NCBI RefSeq assembly: GCF_037975245.1 | Contig: NC_092580.1 | Span: 19,580,501-19,644,500 of the forward strand | From: Apostichopus japonicus | Taxonomy: Eukaryota; Echinodermata; Holothuroidea; Aspidochirotida; Stichopodidae | Length of the DNA stretch: 64,000 nucleotides | Direction of reading: 5' to 3' | Shown: piece after piece, positions 12,874 to 24,812 of the stretch | Layout of the letters: the number at the start of each line of letters is the position of its first letter | Numbering within the stretch: the first letter of the stretch is position 1 | The notes under the pieces: model-generated | Databases searched by the model: none | Seen by the model: the letters and a program-made list of their open reading frames with translations, nothing else | What the model was told of the DNA's origin: nothing | Translations under genes and position numbers: made by a program

Positions 12874-14423
12874 TTAAGTGCCTAAGCTTTTCACTAGTTG
12901 CTATACAAGGCATCCACAATGCCCTGAGTAGGTATTAGAGATCCACAAAAGTGAGTTCAAGCACAGGCAAGTAGTGGTCTCAAATCACAGCAATTAGTCC
13001 GGTTTAAGTAAAGCATAAGCGATCTTTATTTAGTCTATGATATATGTGGGACTACAGTTAACCCATTTTCACCCTTTTCATTATCATTATACCAGATAGT
13101 AGATCTTAACTAATGGCCGACAAAATAGCTTCCTCCTCAGCATTCTTATAGCCCCTTTACTTGATAAGTAGTTCATAATATGGATATTTAACAGATATTT
13201 CAGTCCTTACTGGAGTCATCTGGGAAAACATCAGTTTTGTTTTTCCAATGTGTAATTACGAAACAAAATCCTGCCTAGCCATTCAGAGTGTATCATTTGC
13301 CAGATGTCCATGACTTATAAATTACAAAAATTGTTTTAGGAGACTGGACAATTGCTTGGATGGAAACCATTTCTTTGGTGATATAGGAAGTTGCTTGGAA
13401 TATTATTTTTTGTGGTAAAACTAATTCAGCAATTTCTACTAGGTAATGCTAATTTATTTAATATTTCTATGTATAAAATTTGGACACCACTGAAGCTATA
13501 AACCAGAGTTTTGGGACTACAATTCTTTGAAAGCTCCTTAATATAAAGTTATTAGTTTTGGTCAAATACCACTTTCAACTTAAATTTACTTTCCCGTCTC
13601 ACCGATGGAAACATTACAAAAAGGACTAACATAAATATGACTACACAAGTGTTTTGATTCTGCTTGTTGCAGTTAAAAACAACAGTTATCCATAAAACAA
13701 AGCACAACAAGGAGTTACATTCCAGGAATGAAAATACAGACAGAAAAGATAACAACAGAAAAAACTGACAGCCACTTATAAGAAGAATCATAGAATTTCT
13801 AAGACTTCAAACTTTTCTGGCAAGATACTTATAGAAACCTCGAGTTTTGTCATTACAACTCTTTAGATACAAAATATACGTATGTTTGGCACACAACATT
13901 ACAAATTAATATATGTTTACAAAAAGAAGATTTGACCATTTCCAGGTCCACATTCTGGGAAATAAAACTAACTGTTTTTTCCCTTTTCCCTAAATTTCAC
14001 CCAAACGTGTTCTTTTTCTTTCTTTCCTTTTAAATATTTTTTGTTGAAAGATTCAACAGCCTCCATCGAGGTAACAAGATATTTTTTTATAATGATGACA
14101 ACACATGTAAGTTTCTTTCTTACATCTTCATTCCTTTTTGTTACTTTTTATTCTCTGACACGATGCCTTATATACTGATACTATACATGTTACATCCCAC
14201 ACTTTCATAAAGAAACCTGTTAGCGACTTCTCGAGTCAAACTTGTATGTGTCACTATTTCACCACTATTGAATTATTCTCCATCGGTAAGGACAGAGACA
14301 GTGGGTTAGGGGCTGCTGTGGCCCTGTTAGCACTCATTGGTGACCTTAATCTTCTTCCATTTTCTCACAACATCCTTACAGAATAAGCGGGCTGGAATGG
14401 GCGGGACCATGACGACGACTACG
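12874..14423 (-). other. Probable ninjurin 3' UTR and downstream flank
   Basis: This is the sequence immediately downstream of the ninjurin TAG stop on the minus strand. Several TTTATT stretches on the plus strand (AATAAA on the minus strand), for example near 14145-14150, could serve as poly(A) signals, but none can be chosen from sequence alone. Open frames here are short and hydrophobic because the strand is T-rich, and I do not regard them as genes. Confidence 0.4.
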
Positions 14424-14771
14424 CTAGTCTGCCATCAGCCCAAAAGCAGCGACGAATACATTAATAATGATAATCAGAAATGCTAGAAAGACTGCCATGT
14501 TGTTCAATTTATCCAACCGTCTCTGTTCGTAAATGTCCGTCAAATCGTCTTTGCCTAAGAACAAGAGGACGATGCCCAGAACGATCTCCAAGACGATGGA
14601 GAAGATGATGAAAGTTGTCACAAACCTGAAGAACTGAAACTGGTGGCCGTTCATGACCAGCGTCTTGAGCTGGGAGACATTGCACATTAGGAGGGAGGCC
14701 AGTAACAGACCCTGGGCGATGGTCTGCTTGGTGGTGAAGAGGTTGTAGTCCAGAGATGGAGGACGTGGATT
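14424..14771 (-). CDS. Ninjurin terminal coding exon (ninjurin domain)
   Basis: The exon begins just after a CAG acceptor (14774-14772) preceded by a pyrimidine-rich tract, and opens in phase 0 with NPRPPSLDYNLF. It encodes 115 residues and a TAG stop. Visible in order: a short proline-containing lead; an amphipathic region around TKQTIAQGLLLASLLMCN; the conserved SQLK motif; a first hydrophobic segment (FFRFVTTFIIFSIVLEIV and onward); a charged loop with KDDLTDIYEQRRLDKLNN; and a second hydrophobic segment ending AAFGLMAD. Aligned by eye to human NINJ1, the position of Lys44 is kept, but Lys45 is Gln and Asp53 is Leu. A membrane-embedded Glu lies in the first hydrophobic segment where NINJ1 has Gln. 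Confidence 0.93.
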   Translation of the reverse strand, partial: NPRPPSLDYNLFTTKQTIAQGLLLASLLMCNVSQLKTLVMNGHQFQFFRFVTTFIIFSIVLEIVLGIVLLFLGKDDLTDIYEQRRLDKLNNMAVFLAFLIIIINVFVAAFGLMAD

Positions 14772-17700
14772 CTGATGGCAAGAAGACAGACAGACAGTCA
14801 GACAGGCAGTCAGTTTGTGAAGTAGGGTTAGCAATCTACACTCAGTGGTGTAACCAAAGGGAATAAGTGGGGCAGAGGTGTCTGTGACATGCAGCGTACT
14901 CTGTCAGTAGTAACACCAAAGAGTCTCAGACAAAGGGACCTTCCTCTCCATCCTCCCCCCCATCCTCCCCACCCCCCTCCTGTCCAATTTCTTCCAATCC
15001 TCCTCCTTTTCCATGTAAACTAAAATTACAAATTTTTCCTCTTGACCGAATTCTTCTTTTACATTGGATCTGTCTGTGTTTTCATTAATTCTCAGCCTTT
15101 GAAATTGAAAAAATATATAGTGTTAAAGATATTTTTATTCACTTTGATTCATGAAAAACTAATGAAAATGTAAACTAACATTATCCTTGAAGCTTGCATT
15201 CAAGTGTGTTTCACATATCTAAGTCAATTTAATTTAATTCAATGTTCTATGAATATGCATGAAACAAAAGTACCCACATGAAGTACAATATATCTATTTA
15301 AACAAGACACGACAATGAGGAATGTCTGCATGTTAATGACACTGTCATGTCTCCACTTTCCATGATTCCTTCAAAAAGTAAATTCGACTGTTATCAATCT
15401 TGTTTCACGGGGGGCTTTCATTCACAGCGTGAATAATTCAAAATTAAGAGCCTGCTCGGTTTCAGTTTACGATTGGTGTTCCTGAGCACACTTAAATGTC
15501 ACAGACGGAGTTAATTTCTAGACCAGAGATGGATGGCTCAATAATTTCTATTGACTTTCCTGCCAAGCATCCTTTAGCATTTACTTACTATACTGCCAGC
15601 ATATTCGTAACCTTGAGACAATTCGAAACAAAAGTTTAAATTGAAAATGGAGAGAGCATACTGTATGTAACTCAATTGTTGCTGTTCGAGTCTTTTTCGG
15701 TAACCTTGTCAGACTTTTGTCAACTGACTGTCACAATTTGCATTTTTGTTGACGAAACTACTGTCCAGAAAATTGCAATTCAAATCTACAAACCCTCACC
15801 TATCCCTGGCAGGCATTTCTTAGCTATTTTTCAAAGGAAATTGTAATTAACTTTAGCAGTATCTGGAGCAATTGTCAATAAATGGGACTAAAATTTAAGG
15901 TCTTGACTACATATTCGGCGAATCTTAAGTGACTTTTCAAAATCTCTCTCTCTCTCTTCTGTCTGTTGATTATGGTCGCATTTTATTTCAATGCTTCCTT
16001 TTTGTTCTATTTCTCTTCTATATTGTTTGACATAATTCATCTAACATACTCTTACATACTCCACATCCGATCAAATTAACACTCTCCTTAGTACTATAGT
16101 ATATGACATTTGTCTGGGAGACTCGTAGTAGCAGTGTGCCACCTTGCACTGTGCAATCAGACATTCATATTCCAGTAACCTTTTTACACTTCCGCTTGAG
16201 TGGAAGGCATTAAGTTGATTGTGCATCTAGTCGTTGAGCAAAAATGATATGTGCATTCAGAATGATCTAAGCCGAGAAGAGATCAATTTCTGGGCTCGGG
16301 ATATAAAACCCAGCAGCCGAAGTGGCTGGAATTAGGTGTTTCAGTCACACGGCATAAACAAGGGAAATTCTGGCAGGTAGGATTTATATTTATAGCATTG
16401 ACAGAAATTGGGAAGTTGGCATCAATCGATCTACATATATTGTGTAAAAACTGTCATTTTGTAAATTGAAGAACAAACATTAGATCTGCAGTGTTGCATT
16501 AATTTTGCATGAAGATATATGAAGGAATATGTTATCCAGGTATTAAAGTTCAACATTACCAAAAAAAGGTTCAACATTTTGATTCACACTTGTAGAGAAA
16601 ACTTCTCTCAGTCAATCTCTCTCACTCTCTCCTTCCCTCTGTGCTCTCAACAAAGATGAAATCCTCACATGACAGACCAAGTCCATCATAGACATTAGGT
16701 AGTGAAGTAGTAAACATAATGGCTGCCCGTGTCCCGTAGCAGCTGTTGAGGCCTCCCGTGTGCACTCTGATAAAAAAATCTCTTATAATACTATACCCAG
16801 AATCAGCTGACAAGAATCTCTTTCTTTTTAAACAGCAAATATTTCCATGCCACCCTCACCTTCCACCCCCCCTTCTCTGTGACCCAACACCTTCCCTTCA
16901 TTTGCTCCCACATCAGTGTTGTACCAGAGGATGACATAAAAATTCATCGATATAAATGAAAAGAGAATTTTGTTTAGTTCCATTCTGTTCAAATGTTTGA
17001 ACAAGACATGGACTTGTTGGACTTCTTACCAAAACATTATCATCATAAACAGAAAAGAAATAGAATTGGTAAAATAAAGTCAAAATTCATCTTTTTTTTA
17101 AGGGTTGTTATAGGATTAGGTTCTTGTTGTGCAAATTTTCTCCTTTCTCTCCCCCACCCCACCCCTCCCTGATCTAGGTTTGATATTCTGATCAGCTTAG
17201 CTTCTTTCATTTAGTTTCTTCCATTGTTTAAATTGTATGCAAAGGTTTTGCAATTCAAATGTTTCTTCGTTATTTAATTGTTTATATTCTCTTGAATGCT
17301 TTTATTGTACTCTTTTTAATTTTTTTTATTGCAAATGTAAAAATTAATATATCTAATTCAATTCAATAGCTGGCCCGGGATCAGGAGAAGCTTACACAGT
17401 TCTAGCTGTCTACAGAATAATATGGCTCTATTTGCATGCATGATCATTTTAATACTCATATTTGCTTTTACCTCAATCATTTTTCATTCCTACACTCCTC
17501 GCTTATGCCAATATTCCCGTTTCCCCCCTCCCCCCGCCCCCACCCACTAGTTAATCACAAACTTGGCTATAATGCTACATCATCATACATTAATAAGTGG
17601 ACTGGGAAATGATTCCAATCAGTACATTTTGCAGATAGATGTTCTGAACATTTAATTTTGTATCCATCTGGATCCAATTTACATTCCTCACTGATGGCCC

Positions 17701-20700
17701 TCCTCCCACCCGTCACCCCCCTCCCCCCCCCCCCTTCTTCCCAACATAATCAGAAACTTGACTATAGTACATCAACATATACAATAAAAATATACAATAA
17801 AAAAAAGAGTACTATACCTGTATAATTAGTCAATCCTACATTGTTTACACACACATGTACCCAATTCACCCCGGCACTTAACTTCAAAATATTTGTATTT
17901 TCTTCTTTGTCGTCAATCATCGTACTTAGACATTCTTGTTTTGATATTCTCTTAGTCATCTTATAAAGGTGACTCCAAATCAATCATACAAGATTTCTAA
18001 ATATTCTTTATGCAAGAACAAAAAAAAAGATGATTTCATTTAGATTTCTGCCGCAGTACATTTCCTTCATTTATCCTTCCAGTAATTCTCTTCCCAAGCC
18101 TCCATATTGTCAATCATCGCCCTCGCAGCGATGCTAACATCTGCGGTGTTAATTCACGTGAGACCTACTCTCTCTCTCTCTCTCTCCCACTCTATAACAC
18201 GCCTAGGGGCCAGCCATCTACCATCAATGGACTGTTCAAACTTCGCTGCTTCAATGTATCCGCACCACAATGAGTATTAATTAAGGTCTACCACTATGTC
18301 GGATGATGCCACAGTGCCACGAACACAGTAGTTCTACCCGTCAATGGAGCGAACAAGTATAATTTTTAACGTATCCTTGTCTGCCACTTCATCTGTAATG
18401 TAATTCCATCAACAGATTTGATTTGTCGATGAGCTTAGAGCTTTGGTAACCCTCGGTAGGGATTTGTGCAAATGTAGGATTCCTGGGTTACTGCAAGCAA
18501 GTCACTTAACAGCACTGTGCGGTATAGTACACATGTACCGATATGTATGCACTTTATGCAAAATGTGTACTTATAATCATAAGTTAGGTCCTTTTAATTG
18601 ATATTGTCTAGTAAGTTCACTCATCTTTTTAACAATTAAGTGTGTTTCTATAATCTCCTTGATTTAAAGTATAAAACTCATTTCTGTATATAATTCAACA
18701 TTCTTTGTTTAGCTTGGAACATAAAATGTAATATTGTTTAATTTTGGCTTGCTTCTCACCTTTCTATATGTGCACATGTTACCTCTTTCTTCTATTATAT
18801 ATTTGTTTTCCTTTTGTTCTTGGGGGGGGGGGGGGGGAGGGGCTTTAATACACACCCACCTGTTCAAACATGAGGAAATTTGAACAATTTGATATTTATA
18901 CATTGAACCTTGATATTGTACACCAAAGAAGTAAATAGCACTTGTCAAATTCAGCAACAAATCCAAAACAAGAACAGTAACATACAAGAATACAAATTAA
19001 AATTTGAAGAATGAAAAAGAATTCAAACTTGTGAATTATTAAATCAAAATATTGGTATGATTTGTATGTGATTTCCCCCTACAAACTAATTTTTTTTGAT
19101 GCAACAAAGGAGACGTTACTGCAGATTGTCTTGTCGCAAGGGGTGGGGGAAAAGGGGGAGACTGGGGGGACTGGAGAGGGTGGGAGAGAGGGCATAATTA
19201 CCTCTCCAAAATACAGAATACAGTATTTTTATTTTTTAAGGCTAGAATCCAAGAAGATCATGACAAAATCCTTCTTATTGACAAAATTCAACAACAGCTG
19301 TAATTTTAGTTGGCATGATAGCAATCTTGCTATGAATTCCCCAAAACTGACTGTTTTGGGAATTTATTTCACTCCTCTCTTACCTGTCTCCATACTCCTC
19401 ATGCACTTTCATCATCTACCTAACCCCTCAACTAACTAGTAACATTTGATCACTGTGTCCCCTGAGATGCCACCGTTTAAATTCTCCCTCCAAATCTACC
19501 ATTCATTTCAGAAGTTAACGTTTACATGTATTATCATTCTCACTGAATATTCCATAAATTACATTGTTCCATGTAAATATAAGCATATCTCCTGATGCTA
19601 TATAGCGGTAACTCAACAAAATTCTTTGGTATAGACATTATTACTATTTCTGTATGCATAATTCTACTCTGTTTGGAATTGAAATATTACAAAAGACAAA
19701 CATTTGGCTACATTATGTATGCAGGTAAAACGATTTGGCTCATGCGAACTGTTTTCTAATACCGTAAGGCATATCATACCAAAAAATCAAACTGCCACAG
19801 ATGTGCAAACATAATTTAAATGAGTTGATTACCACACCGATAATAATTACTTAATTTTGTGTCATTATTTCATTTTAATCAGATCTGCTGCTTATACGAG
19901 AAAGACTAAAGTTGCAAAATCAACTGTGAAGGGAGTACTCTTTTTTTTTTATTATTTCTTAAAGGTACAGTATTAACTGATAATCAGTCATGTTGACATA
20001 ATAGTGACAAGGGAGCATAAAATGTGATTTAGCTACATAATAGATGAAAGTTTTAAATACATGCAGTAGTGTAATATTAGTGATTGCCTTTTTAAAAACA
20101 CCTTCCCCCCCCCCACACTGTGCCAAAACCTCAATCCCCTCCCCAACCAACTTTAAAAGGTACACTGGACAGTTTATCATACAAAATCCATGTACTGCAA
20201 AAACATTAAGTTTTTAAATTATACTTGACGTCACTCATTTGTAGTGTAAATTCATTCCTAGGGTGATGATTCTGTTCCTAACCCCTACCCCTACCCACTT
20301 ACCACCCTCTTCCAATCCACAATCATCCCCATCCCTCCCCCTCCCAAATACATCCCTGATCAAAAACAATCTCACAAACAGATGTGCAAATTCTTCAAAT
20401 TAAGAACTAAGGTAAATATTGTGCATATGATATTTCATAAATGCAAATCGTAACATAATCCAAGTGTCTTCTATAGCTGTGACCTGCCTCATTTCATAAC
20501 GAAGTCTAACTGCCAAGCATTCTCTCCAAGACTAATATTAGAAGGATTTGTCAAAAGTACCTTTTCTAGATCCATGACTTAATTAAATCTTTACACTTTG
20601 TCAGTTTCTGGCAGCATTTGCTTATTTATTTCTTGAATATGAGGAATCTTTCCCAAAAGCCTTTGTAGCAATGACACCCTGCAGCTACTCATAACTTATG

Positions 20701-22295
20701 TTACCATGACGATGAAGTTGACAGTTTTACAGTCATTTGTTATCATAAAAACAACTTTTGTAAAAACTTTTCCTTCATCCCACTGGATGAAAAATGGCCT
20801 TTGCTGTTGATAAGGACTTGTATTAAAATTTATGGTAGATTGAAAATTTTTATTGTAATTTGTTTTAATAAAGCAACTGTCATTCTGGTGGATCAAACAG
20901 CCAATTTTGTTGATTAGTAACATTGTTTTCCAAGAAGATGGTAGATTGAAAGTTTTAATAGTCATTTGTTATGATAAAGCAATTTACTTCGACCTTTCCT
21001 TCATCCCAATGGATGAAACAGGCATTTTGGTAAATATGGTCAAGTTTCAAAATTTATGTCCTACAGATTGAAAACTTTAAAACAGTATTTTTTTTATAAT
21101 AACACACTTTTGTAAAACCTTTCCTTCATCCCAATGAATGAAAAATGGCCTTTATTTGTTTCAAAATTTAGTTTCCAAATGGTAGATTGAAAAGTTTCAG
21201 CCATTCCTAACAATAAAGCACTGTCATGAAATACTTTACTCCATTCTGTTGGATGAAACAACCTTCTTTTAAATGAAGAATGTTTCCAATAGTCGACTGC
21301 AATGTTCAATGATAGATTTTACAGCAAGCAACGCTAGTCTATAACATGGCCAGGGGGAATTGTGATAAGCTCTAAGCACCTTTTTTTACCTCAGGCCAAC
21401 AAAGTCACATTGTTGGAATGTTCAGATATATGTTTTAACTGTTTGCATACCAAACAAGGCTCTAAAACATTAACTTTGTTAAATTAAACATTGAAAGTAG
21501 ATGGAGTTCATTCTTAGAAGAATTGGAGACACAAAGGGTTATCTAAACTAAGTCTAAACCAATTTTGCTGTCTTCTTTTTAAAATTGACAGTGCCAGTTA
21601 GGACAATTTAAATATATGCTAATACCACCTGATACTCTCCTCCCATATCATGCTTCAAAGCACTCGTACTGACAGTACGAACAGTTTCTAACAGTTATTT
21701 GATTCTAATGCTAATACCACTTTATACTGTCCTCTCAGTCATGCTTCAACGCATGCGTAATGACAGTACAAACAGTTCATACACTTTTCCTGATAGAAGC
21801 AGGATATTCATACTGTTTATACTATCAATGTGAGTGCATTGGAAAAAGCAGGACATGAAAATACAGTTTGGAGGGAACTTTTCCCAACTGGGTGGTGGCA
21901 CTGCCAACAACCAGGGTTTATTTGAATATGACTTCCATCATACTTACCATTGGCACTGGGGGTGGTAGTCCAGCCATTTCAATGTATTCTTCTGCTGCTC
22001 TTCTCTTCTTAGGACTGACTTTCAGAGTGTGGACGCTACCGGAATGAACTAACAGGGACAGAGACCGTCGCTTCTGCGGTTTGTCTTCGGCCCTCAGGGT
22101 ACGCCGGGTAGGGTTGCCGCTGGAATGTTCTTGAACCGATCCGTCGAGCAACGGATGCGTCTCTAAGGCCTCCTCGTGAGCTGTGATGTTTCTAGTAATG
22201 TTGGTCCCACTTGTGCTCGGTCTGTCTGAATTGTGTTCCAAGGTACTCCCTTCGTTTTCTGGACACACCTCTGAAAGTTCCTCGCTTGTCGAATG
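14424..22295 (-). CDS. Ninjurin family membrane protein (two visible coding exons; 5' end not found)
   Basis: The gene reads on the minus strand as 22295-21948 joined to 14771-14424, both junctions in phase 0, giving at least 231 residues before a TAG stop. The first exon supplies a polar, low-complexity N-terminal region; the second holds the whole ninjurin domain. That domain has an amphipathic stretch ending in a CNVSQLK motif (ANASQLK in human NINJ1), a first membrane segment, a polar KDDL-to-RRLDKLNN loop, and a second membrane segment ending in AFG. Family members are about 140-150 residues, so this protein has an unusually long N-terminal extension. Ninjurins are two-pass plasma-membrane proteins linked to adhesion; NINJ1 also drives membrane rupture in dying cells. 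Whether this protein is closer to NINJ1 or NINJ2 cannot be decided, and it probably descends from the single pre-duplication gene. The exon at 22295 opens at a splice acceptor, so at least one upstream exon is missing from this annotation. Confidence 0.9.
20711..21291. repeat. Five diverged tandem units of ~105-125 bp in the ninjurin intron
   Basis: The units begin near 20711, 20833, 20940, 21064 and 21181. Four of them open with (GGT)AGATTGAAA and most contain CCTTCATCCCA(A/C)TGGATGAAA. The weak minus-strand open frames here follow the repeat and are not considered genes. Confidence 0.8.
21616..21785. repeat. Two-copy tandem repeat (~92-bp period)
   Basis: Both copies start ATGCTAATACCAC (21616 and 21708) and share TCATGCTTCAA, TGACAGTACGAACAGTT and similar blocks. 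Confidence 0.8.
21948..22295 (-). CDS. Ninjurin upstream coding exon (disordered N-terminal region)
   Basis: This 348-base exon has a strong donor at 21947 (ATG followed by GTAAGT) and a likely acceptor ending at 22296 after a TTTCTTTCTCAATTAAG tract. It is phase 0 at both ends and encodes 116 residues. The peptide is polar and looks disordered: Ser/Thr/Glu-rich at first, then two basic clusters (KPQKRRS and SPKKRRAAEE), ending EEYIEMAGLPPPVPM. The end is reminiscent of the short GLPP-containing N-terminus of NINJ1, which supports joining it to the ninjurin-domain exon. No ATG in a good position opens the frame, and a TAA lies just upstream of the acceptor, so translation must start in an exon further upstream on the minus strand. 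The basic clusters could be juxtamembrane or sorting signals; that is a guess. Confidence 0.78.
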
Positions 22296-24808
22296 CTTAA
22301 TTGAGAAAGAAAGTGTTTAATTACTTAATATATTTGATAAGTTGAGAGGGGAAGTTGAAATAGTGACCTGCTGGGAGCTAATGAACCTGTAAGAAAAATT
22401 GACCAAAACAATTTACTATAAAAAGCCACACTTGGTTTTTCAAAGAAATCTTGAAGGAAAAGTGCACACAAAAGAAAAGAATTATCCAAAAATTGCAAAA
22501 GAATTATCCATCACACTCAATGAAAGTAAATCTCACAAAAAAAACAAAAAAAATTCCACTGTAGAGATATGAACTCTGTAATCGTTTTTAAACAAATTTA
22601 CGTTTACAGCGAATGGTACGTTGGACGGATAATATCTTCAGACATCATGTACACTTGAATAGAAAATATTCTGCTGGGGTTGTAAAGAGTCATGGTATCA
22701 GTCACTCGTTCTTTAAGAGTGAAAAGGCTCATGAAAAGAGAATTTGTGCCATCATTCCCCAGTTAGAGATTACTCACTCTGTGATGCAAGTCAATCAATG
22801 GGACTCGACTTGTTGTCGCAGCATTCTTTAAGTTTTGAGAAGATCGTTTCAAAACTTTCAAAACAAGTGTCAATAAGAAACGGCAACATTTAGACGTAAC
22901 TCATTTTCACAGCTCTGATTTATGTATCGGTCTAGTCTTTATCATTCTTTGCATTTACTAAACTTGGGCTGAATGCTATTAATGTTCCTAATTACTGAGT
23001 ATTTCATTTTCTTAATAGATTTGGTACTCAAAGTTTTGCATATGATGAGAAGTCGAATAATCATACTATTTAGAAACAAATCATTTCAATGAAAAATTCC
23101 TCACATTTTGTATTGTTTGTGATTTTATTAAGCATAATTGCCTACTTGATAATCAGTGGCGGAGCGTCCATACAGTCAGGGGGGCGGATGCCCCCCCTGA
23201 CGGACTCAAATGGACTGCTGGCGCCCTTTTCAGCTTGTTACCACTTTTTACTTATTCGCGATTGACTTTTTTATTGCGCTCTCATCTACCTATTGACATT
23301 TGTCACATTTTGTTGGTGTAATTTTCTGACGGCTCTAAAGGCGGAACACCCATATAAACTTCCGATGACACCTATTTATTCTTCGTTTATCTGCAAATTA
23401 GCAAGCCCGGAAAGGGTCATTTCCGGCGATCTAGGGAGTATCTTGACTCAAAAAATTTCGGTACGCTCCGCGCCAACCTGTGTTGGCGCCGCTTAGATAG
23501 TGTCGAAAGTGCCCCTACAGACCATCCCCCCACCCCCCCTCGACCAATACCCTAGCTTCGCCACTGTTGATAATGATAAAGATTTCATATATGGCACCAT
23601 AATGTTTACAGATTATTCCAAATTTTATATCTACCTTAAGACATTCAAAGAGGATTTTAGTATTTTCTCAAAAAGAGTATTTTGTTTCAAGCATGTTGAT
23701 TGTGGAACCAGATTAGTTCAAACCAAGAAAGATCACAGATACTGAATCAGTCCAGGATTTAAGTACTTTACTTTTGTCCAGGTAACTGGTTTGACACCTA
23801 ACTTCTTTGATCGTTCTAAATTTCAAGATATTGAACGATTTCCTAGATATACCACTGCACACACTCAGTCAAGGCAAACTTTCTGGATTCGTGCACAAAC
23901 CAGCTTTTACCATACAACGACAATGTCGGTTAAAAGTTTTCAAAAATCCATTTCTCATTTGTTTGTTTTTTGATGAAAATGTAGCTGAAATCAATGCAAG
24001 TATATTATATAACATGCATGTATGGCATTTTTGTTTAAAAAAATGTTTTTAATCAAGTTTGCTGATCCTCCTTCATATTGCACTGTTTGCGCATTATCCA
24101 CGAGCAAACAACAAAGTTTGTTGTCTTAGAAAAAGATTAATGTATTGAAATGCTGATGGATGAGGACCAATGGAGAAGCTTTAAAAATCAGCATTGCAAT
24201 TTTTGGCATAAACTGTGTGACATAATTTAAAATTTAACATTAGTAAATTAAGAATTGATTAATTACAAATTAAACCTATTGAACCAAACAAAAGTAATTT
24301 CACATAGCACATCAACCTGAGAAAGTCAAGCTTATTAGAAGCATCCGGGCCAGCAATATATAGTTAGATCCTCAATTCTGCATAGAATATTTTCACACAT
24401 ACTACAGAAAAGGATTGGTAATTATGCAAATCAAATGTCCGCAGTAAAGGAACATGAGGCTAAGCGGGTTTATGTGGGTTGTTGATCTTTAAGATGGATA
24501 ATGATACTCAAATAGGGACAACAGATACTGTACATTCATTCATAACAATGGAGAACAGATTTTTTAAGCTTAAAGTATTTTCCCAGTGTTCATATTTTTG
24601 CCCCTAATTCTTTTGGGTGAGGGATGAGAATAGGAGGCTAAGGATAGAGAGAGGAGAAGGATAGGATAGGATTACTATTACCAAACTTGGCGGAAAAAAT
24701 TATTTTTCAGGATTGCTCAGTTGTATTTGTGGAAACTATACCTACCAAAAGAGGTTGAAAATAAATTTCAAATTGAACCTTCCAATACTTGCTTACAACT
24801 TTCACATG
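22296..24808 (-). other. Probable upstream intron or flank of ninjurin
   Basis: An unseen upstream ninjurin exon should lie to the right on the minus strand, so part of this interval is likely intron. It contains the hAT-type element at 23154-23566 and no recognised exon. Confidence 0.5.
23154..23566. mobile_element. Short hAT-type non-autonomous element (413 bp)
   Basis: The ends are CAGTGGCGGAGCG and, reversed, CAGTGGCGAAGC, flanked by a perfect 8-bp duplication TTGATAAT (23146-23153 and 23567-23574). It shares the internal TACGCTCCGCGCCAACC block with the elements at 8098 and 24881. Confidence 0.9.
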
Positions 24809-24812
24809 TTAA

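Larger units (their letters stand above)
14772..21947 (-). other. Ninjurin intron (7,176 bases)
   Basis: This interval lies between the GTAAGT donor at 21947 and the CAG acceptor at 14772. It contains no recognisable coding exon. It does contain CT-rich microsatellites (about 15945-15957 and 18170-18187), long C or G runs (around 17718-17732 and 18822-18838), a G-rich purine tract at 19140-19195, a copy of a short dispersed repeat near 19361-19445, a five-copy diverged tandem repeat at 20711-21291 and a two-copy repeat at 21616-21785. CpG dinucleotides are sparse (about 14 counted by hand in 16001-17000). Confidence 0.75.

Noticed and set aside
14509-14781. Second minus-strand frame overlapping the ninjurin exon
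   Set aside because: It is a shadow of the real ninjurin frame, with His/Pro/Arg-rich text and no family match.
16622-16813. Minus-strand open frame in the ninjurin intron with an acceptor-like TTTTTTTATCAG upstream, possible alternative exon
   Set aside because: It has no ninjurin similarity or recognisable motif, and one acceptor-like site in a T-rich strand is weak evidence.
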